DNA of 10,102 nt from DASPTH01 sp046727575. Its GTDB lineage: Bacteria; Actinomycetota; Acidimicrobiia; IMCC26256; DASPTH01. Where the stretch lies: NCBI GenBank assembly GCA_046727575.1, contig JBKPCV010000109.1:1-10102 (forward strand), written 5' to 3'. Shown here in pieces: positions 4,873 through 10,102 of this stretch. Both the position numbers and the translations under genes were made by a program. The first letter of the stretch is position 1, and the number at the start of each line of letters is the position of its first letter. The notes beneath the pieces were generated by a model, which saw only the letters and a list, made by a program, of their open reading frames with translations, was not told the origin of the DNA and did no database searches.

Positions 4873-5737
4873 CGCGGGCGTCTCCCAGTGCTCGGTTGAG
4901 CGCGCGCTGCACGAGATGCGCGCCGACATGCGTTCGGTACTCGGCAGACGCGTGCACGTCGTCCGTTGGCTGGCAAGCGGCGGACGCAATTCGCCCGATC
5001 TCGGCGAGGTCCGCCTCGCTCGGCGTGGAACCGTTGAGCGCTGCTTCGGCGTCGCCCGCGCGCACTGGCGTTGGCCCCATCCCGAAGAGCCCGATCGCCG
5101 AACGGCTCACGTTCCCGGCGTCGTTCAGCTCGACGGCGCACGCAACGCCCGCGAGCGCGAAGTCGCCGCTGCGGCGCGCCACCTCGTCGACCACGAAGCC
5201 GCATCTGCCTTCCCACACCGGCACGTGCACCGCGGTGAGCACCTCTTCGGGCTCGAGGGTCGTGGTCCAGGTGCCGTCGAAGAAGTCAGAGGCAGGGATG
5301 CGCCGCGTCGACCCCGAGCGTGCCGCCTCGAGCTCCGCGTCGAGGGCCAGGACCACCGCAGGCAGCTCCGACGCCGGGTCGGCGTGCGCGATCACGCCGC
5401 CGACCGTGCCGCGGTTGCGGATCTGGAAGTGCCCGATGAGCGGGAGCGCGGCGGCGACGAGCGGCGCCGCCGAGGCCACGGTGTCGTCGTGCTCGGCCGC
5501 CGCTTGACGGGTCATGGCCTTGATCGTGAGCGTGCCATCGTGGTGCTCGATGCCGCGCAGCTCATCGACGCGATTGAGGTCGATGATGTGAGGAAACCGG
5601 GTGAGCCGCATCGCAAGCAGCGGCACGAGGCTCTGACCACCGGCGAGCACCTTGGCGTCGTCACCGTGTTCCGCGAGGAGCGCGACGACGTCCCCCACAC
5701 TTTCCGGGGCGTGATATTCGAAGGCGGCAGGCTTCAT
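4865..5737 (-). CDS. FAD-binding medium subunit of a molybdenum hydroxylase (CoxM-like)
   Basis: 290-residue FAD subunit of the CoxM/CutM class, full length. The two FAD-contacting loops typical of the family are AGGQSL (residues 32-37) and TVGG (111-114, in the stretch IRNRGTVGGVIAHADP); the C-terminal CO dehydrogenase flavoprotein domain covers roughly residues 175-280. It takes electrons from the [2Fe-2S] subunit and passes them to an acceptor. ATG 5737 has GGGAGT six bases upstream. It is the first gene of a minus-strand operon, overlapping the [2Fe-2S] gene by 8 bp, and diverges from the Nudix gene. No large (molybdopterin) subunit lies on either side in this window, so the partner must be encoded elsewhere or the complex is incomplete. 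Confidence 0.94.
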   Translation of the reverse strand: MKPAAFEYHAPESVGDVVALLAEHGDDAKVLAGGQSLVPLLAMRLTRFPHIIDLNRVDELRGIEHHDGTLTIKAMTRQAAAEHDDTVASAAPLVAAALPLIGHFQIRNRGTVGGVIAHADPASELPAVVLALDAELEAARSGSTRRIPASDFFDGTWTTTLEPEEVLTAVHVPVWEGRCGFVVDEVARRSGDFALAGVACAVELNDAGNVSRSAIGLFGMGPTPVRAGDAEAALNGSTPSEADLAEIGRIASAACQPTDDVHASAEYRTHVGAHLVQRALNRALGDARGG

Positions 5738-5768
5738 TGGCTACTCCCACGCGGCTCGCGGCGCCCGA

Positions 5769-5774
5769 ACCTAG
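5769..5774 (-). promoter_or_regulatory. Possible -10 element of the FAD/[2Fe-2S]/hydrolase operon
   Basis: On the minus strand TAGGTT at 5774-5769 fits TANNNT, about 31 bases before the ATG at 5737, leaving room for the GGGAGT ribosome-binding site. No convincing -35 is visible. Confidence 0.3.
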
Positions 5775-5831
5775 CGCGACGACGCGAGCACACGCACTCC
5801 CACCTCACGTTCACGAGCACCTGCGCCCCGG

Positions 5832-5837
5832 TACTGT
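5832..5837 (+). promoter_or_regulatory. -10 element for a leaderless Nudix gene
   Basis: TACTGT lies exactly 6 bases before the GTG at 5844, the spacing that puts the transcription start on the first base of the start codon. There is no ribosome-binding sequence. TTCACG at 5810-5815, 16 bp upstream, is a weak -35 candidate. The same 7-mer GTACTGT occurs before the next gene at 6580. Confidence 0.5.
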
Positions 5838-5843
5838 CGAACC

Positions 5844-6548
5844 GTGAACGACCAAGCGGACGCCATGCCGGCGGTACCGGCCGCAACCGTCGTGCTCCTG
5901 CGCGACGCACCCGGCGGCGTCGAGACGCTCATGCTCCGTCGCGACGCCGACCTCGCGTTCGCAGGGGGCGCCTGGGTCTTTCCCGGCGGGCGGATCGACG
6001 TCGAGGACTTCCCCGCCGCCACCCGCTCCGACGATCCCGACCTACTGCTCGAAGCGGCGCGCAACGCCGCGGCCCGCGAGGCGATGGAGGAGGCCGGGCT
6101 CGTGGTCGATCCCGGCGCGCTCGTGTGGTTCGCCCACTGGACACCACCCGCGATCGGCTCGCACCAACGACGGTTCGCCACCTGGTTCTTCGCGGCGCGG
6201 GCGCCGCTTGGCGCCGTGGTGGTCGACGACGGGGAGATCCGGGACCACCTCTGGATCCGGCCGTCGGACGCGCTGCGCCGACGCGATGAGCGCGAGATCT
6301 TGATCATCCCGCCTACCTGGATGACTTTGCACGCGCTCGCCGAGGCGCGCTCGGTCGACGAGTTGCTCGCCGGTATGACCGCGACCGAGCCGGCGGTCTA
6401 CGTGACGCACATCGGCCGGGTCAACGGGGTCGCAGTCTCGATGTGGGCGGGCGACGCGGGCTACGAGGACGGCGACGCCGAGAAACCCGGACCGCGCCAC
6501 CGGCTCGTGATGGCCGACGACGGTTGGCGGCTCGAACGCGACGTGTGA
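5844..6548 (+). CDS. Nudix hydrolase with an insertion in the Nudix box (NUDT19-like)
   Basis: 234-residue Nudix hydrolase, which cleaves a nucleoside diphosphate linked to another group using divalent metal. The Nudix box is split: WVFPGGRID at residues 44-52 and REAMEEAGL at 78-86, about 15 residues further apart than in the canonical GX5EX7REUXEEXGU. The catalytic REX2EEXG (Arg78, Glu79, Glu82, Glu83, Gly85) is intact. An insertion at this place is known from the NUDT19/NUDT7-like peroxisomal CoA diphosphatase group, so CoA or an acyl-CoA is one candidate substrate, by inference only. The C-terminal part (150-234) is specific to this subgroup. Cytoplasmic. GTG 5844 is chosen because TACTGT sits 6 bases upstream, fitting a leaderless message; an ATG eight codons in is the alternative. 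Divergent from the molybdenum hydroxylase operon. Confidence 0.92.
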   Translation: MNDQADAMPAVPAATVVLLRDAPGGVETLMLRRDADLAFAGGAWVFPGGRIDVEDFPAATRSDDPDLLLEAARNAAAREAMEEAGLVVDPGALVWFAHWTPPAIGSHQRRFATWFFAARAPLGAVVVDDGEIRDHLWIRPSDALRRRDEREILIIPPTWMTLHALAEARSVDELLAGMTATEPAVYVTHIGRVNGVAVSMWAGDAGYEDGDAEKPGPRHRLVMADDGWRLERDV

Positions 6549-6580
6549 ACACGCGCCACCGCACAACGCTCGGCGCCGCG

Positions 6581-6586
6581 TACTGT
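6581..6586 (+). promoter_or_regulatory. Possible -10 element of the lipoprotein gene
   Basis: TACTGT, preceded by G as in the Nudix promoter. It overlaps the GTG at 6585 and lies 7 bases before an in-frame TTG at 6594, so if it is a real -10 the true start would be TTG 6594 on a leaderless message. Confidence 0.35.
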
Positions 6587-7871
6587 GCCTGGCTTGCTGG
6601 CCGGCACCGACCTTCGCTGGGCGCGCTACCTCGTCGCCGTTGCCACGGTTCTCGGTCTGACCGCCGTCGCCTGCAGCGGCGGTGACAGCGGGACGCAGAG
6701 CGCGCCGACCTCGACGTCGGCGGCCGGCACCTCCACCGCGTCGAGCCCGGGGAGCACCTCGGGCACGGCGTCAACCGAGCCTCCGAAGAAGGTCGAGACG
6801 ATCCCCGGCATGCCGGGGGTGAGCGACCCGAACAACCTCTACTCGGACGCCGGAGCCGGCAAGCTCAGCGCCGCGGTGAAGGGCGCGCTCTCGCGCGTCT
6901 ACGTACCGAATCATTCGTCGAACACCGTCTCCGTGATCGACCCGGCGACGATGGAGGTCGTCGACACCTTCGGCGTGGGAGCGAACCCGCAGCACGTCGT
7001 GCCGTCGTGGGACCTCAAGACGCTGTGGGTGACGAACAACGCCGAGGGGCGGACCAGCGGCACCCTCACCCCCGTCGACCCCACCACCGGTACCCGGCGT
7101 GGCCCGGACATCGCCGTTGACGACCCGTACAACATGTACTTCACGCCCGACGGCAAGTCGGCGATCGTCGTCGCGGAAGCCCGGAAGCGCCTCGACTTCC
7201 TCGATCCGCAGACCATGCAACACCAAGTCTCCGTCGACGTCCCCGAATGCGCGGGCGTCAACCACGGCGACTTCTCGATCGACGGCAGGTTCGCAATCTT
7301 CACGTGTGAGTTCCAGGGAAGCCTGGTGAAGGTCGACATCGTGAACCACTCGGTCATGGGGTACTTGACCCTGAGTGGGGGCGGCATGCCGCAGGACATC
7401 CGCGTGTCGCCGAACGGAAGAACGTTCTATGTCGCAGAGATGATGCGCGGCGGCGTGTACACCATCGACCCGTACGCGTTCACCGAGACCGGCTTCATCC
7501 CCACCGGCCCGGGTACGCACGGCCTGTACCCCAACCGTGACGGGAGCAAGTTGTACGTTGCGAATCGAGGTCAGGACCACGTCGGCAACAACCCACCGAA
7601 GGGTCCCGGCAGCGTCTCGGTGATCGATTTCGCGACCAATCAGGTCGTCGTGACGTGGCCGATACCGGGCGGTGGCAGTCCCGACATGGGCAACGTCAGT
7701 GTCGACGGAGGCACGTTGTGGCTCAGCGGTCGCTACGACGACGTCGTGTACGCCATCAACACGCTCACCGGCGATGTCAAGCAGATTCCGGTCGGCCGGG
7801 AACCACATGGGCTCGCGGTGTGGCCACAGCCGGGCCGCTACTCACTCGGCCACACCGGCAACATGCGGTGA
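6585..7871 (+). CDS. Putative lipoprotein with YVTN/YncE-like beta-propeller
   Basis: About 428 residues from GTG 6585, or 425 from TTG 6594, which the upstream TACTGT favours. An N-terminal hydrophobic segment (YLVAVATVLGLTAVAC, residues 15-30) after Arg11/Arg14 ends in a lipobox-like AVAC, so Cys30 is the likely lipidated residue and the protein would be anchored outside the membrane. A Ser/Thr/Gly-rich linker (31-62) follows. The rest is repeated propeller blades: RVYVPNHSSNTVSVIDPATM, TLWVTNN, FTPDGKSAIVVAE, VSPNGRTFYVAE, SKLYVANRG, GSVSVIDFATNQVV, and LWLSGRYDDVVYAIN, typical of the YVTN/YncE group. Conserved His residues (NHGDF, GTHGL, PHGLAV) recur. Function of such proteins is mostly unknown; binding or electron-transfer partner roles are guesses. 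The last 30 bp overlap the convergent dehydrogenase gene. Confidence 0.88.
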   Translation: MPGLLAGTDLRWARYLVAVATVLGLTAVACSGGDSGTQSAPTSTSAAGTSTASSPGSTSGTASTEPPKKVETIPGMPGVSDPNNLYSDAGAGKLSAAVKGALSRVYVPNHSSNTVSVIDPATMEVVDTFGVGANPQHVVPSWDLKTLWVTNNAEGRTSGTLTPVDPTTGTRRGPDIAVDDPYNMYFTPDGKSAIVVAEARKRLDFLDPQTMQHQVSVDVPECAGVNHGDFSIDGRFAIFTCEFQGSLVKVDIVNHSVMGYLTLSGGGMPQDIRVSPNGRTFYVAEMMRGGVYTIDPYAFTETGFIPTGPGTHGLYPNRDGSKLYVANRGQDHVGNNPPKGPGSVSVIDFATNQVVVTWPIPGGGSPDMGNVSVDGGTLWLSGRYDDVVYAINTLTGDVKQIPVGREPHGLAVWPQPGRYSLGHTGNMR

Positions 7872-9023
7872 CCGTTTGCGTGGCTCACGCGGGCGGACAC
7901 CGCGGAGCGGTTCGCCGTCGGTCCAGGCGGCGGGGTCACCGGGCTGCCAGCGACGGCCGCGCCCCTCGTCGGCGATGCGCTGGCGTGCGAGCCGCTCTGC
8001 CGCGCGCAACGGGGTGATGCCCTCGGAGCCTGCCAGCGCGAACACAGTCGCGGTGGTCACGCCGATCTGCGCGGTTCGGGCCAGCGCACGCTCCCGCGTG
8101 TAACCGGTGAACTCCTCGGCGATGTTGATGATCCCGCCCGCGCTCACCACGAAGTCGGGCGCGAACAGGATGTCGCGCGCGGCGAGCGCTCGATCGGCAC
8201 CGACCGCGCCGAGCTGGTTATTGGCGGCCCCTGCGATCGCCCGACATCGGAGCCGCGGAATCGTCGTATCGTCGAACACATGACCGAGCGCGCATGGCGC
8301 CAGGATGTCGCACGGTGTGAACAGCGCATCCTCGGCGGCCACCGTCGCGACTTCGAGCTCGGTGGCCAGAGCCTTGGCGCGCGACTGGAGCAGATCCGAC
8401 ACCGTCACCTGTGCGCCTTCCCTGACGAGCGCGCGCGCGAGGTGCGCGCCAACGTGGCCCGCTCCCTGGATGACGATCCGCCGATCGCGCAACATCGCGT
8501 CGCCGTCGAGCGCGACGCAGACCGATCGCATCGCGTGCACGACGCCGAGCGCCGTGACCGGCGAAGGATCTCCGGACCCGCCGAGCGCCTCGTCGACACC
8601 TGTCACCCAGGGTGTCACCTCGGCGAGTGCGTTCATGTCGGCAGTCGTCGCGCCAACGTCTTCGGCGGCGAGATATCGACCGCCGAGGTCGTCGATGGCG
8701 CGCCCGAGCGCGTGAAGCAACTTCGTGGGACGCGCACGATCGGGGTCGTCCCACATCACGGCGGCTTTCCCGCCGCCCTGGTGCAACCCAGCAGTGGCGG
8801 CTTTGAGCGTCATCGCCTCCGACAACCCCAGCGCGTCAACTACCGCGTCGCGCTCGGTCGCGTAGTGCCAGAAGCGCACTCCCCCGAGCGAGGGACCCAG
8901 CGCCGTCGAGTGGATCGCGATGATCCCGCGGAGGCCCGAATCGCGATCGGTCACGAAGACAAGCTGCTCGTGCCCCATCGCCGCCATCAACGACGTGACG
9001 GTCGCGCGCTTCAGTGATGCCAT
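7842..9023 (-). CDS. Leu/Phe/Val dehydrogenase family amino acid dehydrogenase
   Basis: 393-residue NAD-dependent amino acid dehydrogenase of the leucine/phenylalanine/valine branch of the Glu dehydrogenase superfamily; it catalyses reversible oxidative deamination of a branched or aromatic L-amino acid to its 2-oxo acid and ammonia. Family motifs: ALGPSLGGVR (41-50), catalytic lysines Lys74 (MTLKAATAGL) and Lys86 (GGGKAAV) with the usual 12-residue spacing, Asp122 in AAEDVGAT, and the Rossmann loop GAGHVG (187-192). C-terminal conserved FVVSAGGIINIAEE is present. Residues after about 355 are a charged tail beyond the usual fold. ATG 9023 lies 6 bp after the stop of the upstream dehydrogenase, with no separate ribosome-binding site, so translation is probably coupled. 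Substrate preference between Leu, Val, Ile and Phe is not decided by what I can see. Confidence 0.93.
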   Translation of the reverse strand: MASLKRATVTSLMAAMGHEQLVFVTDRDSGLRGIIAIHSTALGPSLGGVRFWHYATERDAVVDALGLSEAMTLKAATAGLHQGGGKAAVMWDDPDRARPTKLLHALGRAIDDLGGRYLAAEDVGATTADMNALAEVTPWVTGVDEALGGSGDPSPVTALGVVHAMRSVCVALDGDAMLRDRRIVIQGAGHVGAHLARALVREGAQVTVSDLLQSRAKALATELEVATVAAEDALFTPCDILAPCALGHVFDDTTIPRLRCRAIAGAANNQLGAVGADRALAARDILFAPDFVVSAGGIINIAEEFTGYTRERALARTAQIGVTTATVFALAGSEGITPLRAAERLARQRIADEGRGRRWQPGDPAAWTDGEPLRGVRPREPRKRSPHVAGVAE

Positions 9024-9029
9024 ATGTGG

Positions 9030-9956
9030 TCAGAACGGCAACGCGGTGTTCGCCTTGCGCAACACCTCCAGGGAGCGGTCCCACGCCGCGTGCTCCGCCG
9101 CGTTCATCGCCGGGATGAGCGGCAGGCTCGGCCCGTCGGGGCCGAGCGCACACGGCAAGCTGGCGCACACATCGTCGGCAACCCGGACGGATACAGGGAT
9201 GATCGTCCCGGCCTCACGCCCGATGCAGCGAATCAGGCCGCTCACGGCCAAGCCGATCCCGTGGCGCGAAGCTCCGGTGAGCTCGCGGACACGGTACGCG
9301 GCGTGGCGCACGTCCTGCTCGATGCCCGCCTGCCAGTCGGGCGTGATGTCGACGTCACGCTGCCCGGCGAAATCGGCGAGCGACATCGCGCCGATGCGCG
9401 CACCACTGAAGAGGAAGACGGACGAATCGCCGTGCTCGCCGACGACCCACGCGTGGACACTCCGCGGGTGCACGCCACACTGCCGCGCGAGCAACTCATT
9501 GAAACGGAGCGTGTCGAGCGAGGTCCCGGATCCCATCACGCGGACCGGCCTGCCGGCCCACCGGCGGTTGAGGTACTCGGTGAGGACGTCGAGCGGGCTG
9601 CTCACGACGATCGCCACGCGCGGCAGCCCGCCGCGTTCGATCGCCTCCGCGGTCGCGGCCATCACGTCGAGGTTGCCCCGGAGCACGTCGAGCCGGGACT
9701 GGCCCGCGGCAGTGTGCGCGCCAACCGCGATCACGAGCACGTCTTCGGCTTCGATGTCGTCGAGTGATCGTCCTCGGATCTCGGTCGCCGGCAGCAGCGG
9801 CATCGCGTGCAGGTAGTCGAGCGCCTCGCCCATCGCACGGTCGCCAGAGCGGTCGTAGAGCGTGAGACAACCAGTAAGGCCTTGGAAGATCAGCGCGTCG
9901 GCCGCCGCGATCCCGACGCCGCCGGTCCCCACGATCCCCACGCGCAGACCCGGCAT
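9030..9956 (-). CDS. Lactate/malate dehydrogenase family 2-hydroxyacid dehydrogenase
   Basis: 308 residues from ATG 9956, normal for the LDH/MDH family, which interconverts L-2-hydroxy acids and 2-oxo acids with NAD(H). Visible: dinucleotide loop GTGGVG (10-15), NAD-selecting Asp35, Arg88 (equivalent of LDH Arg109), Asp148 and Arg151 in GSGTSLDTLRF, and catalytic His175 in GEHGDS. Odd: the specificity position (LDH Gln102, MDH Arg102) aligns to Thr82, and the conserved Asn of the NPVD motif is Ser120 (SSPLD). So neither lactate nor malate is safe as substrate; a bulkier hydroxy acid is possible. TAATGT five bases before ATG 9956 suggests a leaderless start; ATG 9965 is the alternative. It is first in a two-gene operon with the amino acid dehydrogenase. 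A 55-bp tandem repeat lies upstream. Confidence 0.88.
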   Translation of the reverse strand: MPGLRVGIVGTGGVGIAAADALIFQGLTGCLTLYDRSGDRAMGEALDYLHAMPLLPATEIRGRSLDDIEAEDVLVIAVGAHTAAGQSRLDVLRGNLDVMAATAEAIERGGLPRVAIVVSSPLDVLTEYLNRRWAGRPVRVMGSGTSLDTLRFNELLARQCGVHPRSVHAWVVGEHGDSSVFLFSGARIGAMSLADFAGQRDVDITPDWQAGIEQDVRHAAYRVRELTGASRHGIGLAVSGLIRCIGREAGTIIPVSVRVADDVCASLPCALGPDGPSLPLIPAMNAAEHAAWDRSLEVLRKANTALPF

Positions 9957-9961
9957 GCCCC

Positions 9962-9967
9962 ACATTA
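9962..9967 (-). promoter_or_regulatory. -10 element of the dehydrogenase operon
   Basis: On the minus strand TAATGT at 9967-9962 is followed by GGGGC and then ATG 9956, fitting a leaderless message. The -35 position, 17 bp further up, coincides with the first base of the tandem-repeat block (9985) and has no TTGACA-like sequence, which would suit activator-dependent transcription. Confidence 0.4.
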
Positions 9968-9984
9968 TTCGTCGCTCGCTGCTC

Positions 9985-10102
9985 GGCGGGATACCCGCCT
10001 CGCGACGCTCGCTCCTGCACAAAGGGTCAAACGCAGCAAGGCGGGTTAACCGCCTCGCGACGCTCGCTACAGCACAAAGGGTCAATAGCGGCGCGGCGGG
10101 AT
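9985..10102. repeat. 55-bp tandem repeat array upstream of the dehydrogenase operon
   Basis: Units start at 9985, 10040 and 10095, each with GGCGGG; the third is cut by the window end after 8 bases. Units one and two agree at about 46 of 55 positions. Conserved blocks are GGCGGG, CCGCCTCGCGACGCTCGCT (9995-10013 and 10050-10068) and GCACAAAGGGTCAA (10017-10030 and 10072-10085). The start of each unit can fold on itself (GGCGGG-N4-CCGCC), with the centre changed from ATAC to TTAA. A degenerate partial copy (GTCGCTCGCTGCTC) precedes the first unit at 9971-9984. Function unknown; candidate operator array or intergenic repeat family. Confidence 0.8.

Noticed and set aside
4841..6289. Long open frame of 482 codons on the plus strand.
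   Set aside because: It runs antisense through the [2Fe-2S] start, the whole FAD subunit and into the Nudix gene in a different frame; its translation is Arg/Ala-rich with no family likeness. It is a by-product of high GC content.
6771..7808. Open frame of 345 codons on the minus strand opposite the propeller lipoprotein.
   Set aside because: Translation is low-complexity, rich in Arg, Val and His without motifs, whereas the plus strand shows clear propeller repeats.
10025..10085. TTGACC in each tandem repeat unit (minus strand) as a -35 element.
   Set aside because: The nearest copy is 57 bp from the TAATGT -10, far beyond promoter spacing, and no TANNNT lies 16-18 bp after either copy that leads to a gene.
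9985..10102. CRISPR array.
   Set aside because: The period is 55 bp but the conserved parts are split into three blocks with short variable patches of 3-9 bases, not a constant repeat with unique 30-bp spacers, and no cas gene is nearby.

Overview
The window is high-GC, densely coded DNA, most likely chromosomal DNA of an actinobacterium (Actinomycetota). The support is compositional and by family: strong G/C bias at third codon positions, a SigB/SigF-type sigma factor with separate STAS and RsbW-like partners, a Mycobacterium-like superoxide dismutase, and several genes that look leaderless. The lineage below phylum cannot be fixed from the sequence alone; I see no phage, transposon, CRISPR or RNA gene.

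Left part (1-2850), stress-response block: the 3' part of a SigB/SigF-family sigma factor, a STAS anti-sigma antagonist, an unannotatable 29-residue small protein, a CxxC/CxxC zinc-ribbon-like protein, an RsbW-like ATPase/kinase on the opposite strand, and a Fe/Mn superoxide dismutase. Three sites of the form GTTT-N16-GGG(T/A)A lie upstream of the small protein, the RsbW-like gene and sodA. This matches the general SigB/SigF promoter pattern, so the sigma factor at the left edge may control its neighbours. Two of these sites are back to back across a perfect palindrome.

Middle part (2937-6548): a COG1926-type phosphoribosyltransferase converges on an operon read leftwards that encodes the FAD subunit and the [2Fe-2S] subunit of a molybdenum hydroxylase (CoxM/CoxS type), followed by a dienelactone hydrolase family enzyme. 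The molybdenum-binding large subunit is not in the window. A Nudix hydrolase is divergent from this operon and seems to start without a leader.

Right part (6585-10102): a Ser/Thr-linked lipoprotein with a YVTN/YncE-like beta-propeller converges (30-bp overlap) on a two-gene operon on the minus strand: a lactate/malate dehydrogenase family enzyme with unusual active-site residues, then a Leu/Phe/Val dehydrogenase family enzyme 6 bp downstream. Together these could interconvert a 2-hydroxy acid, its 2-oxo acid and an amino acid while recycling NAD. Upstream of that operon lies a 55-bp tandem repeat that runs off the window end and abuts the predicted promoter.

No gene-free stretch exceeds 300 bases; the longest are 983-1176 (holding a SigB-like promoter candidate) and 9957-10102 (tandem repeat).
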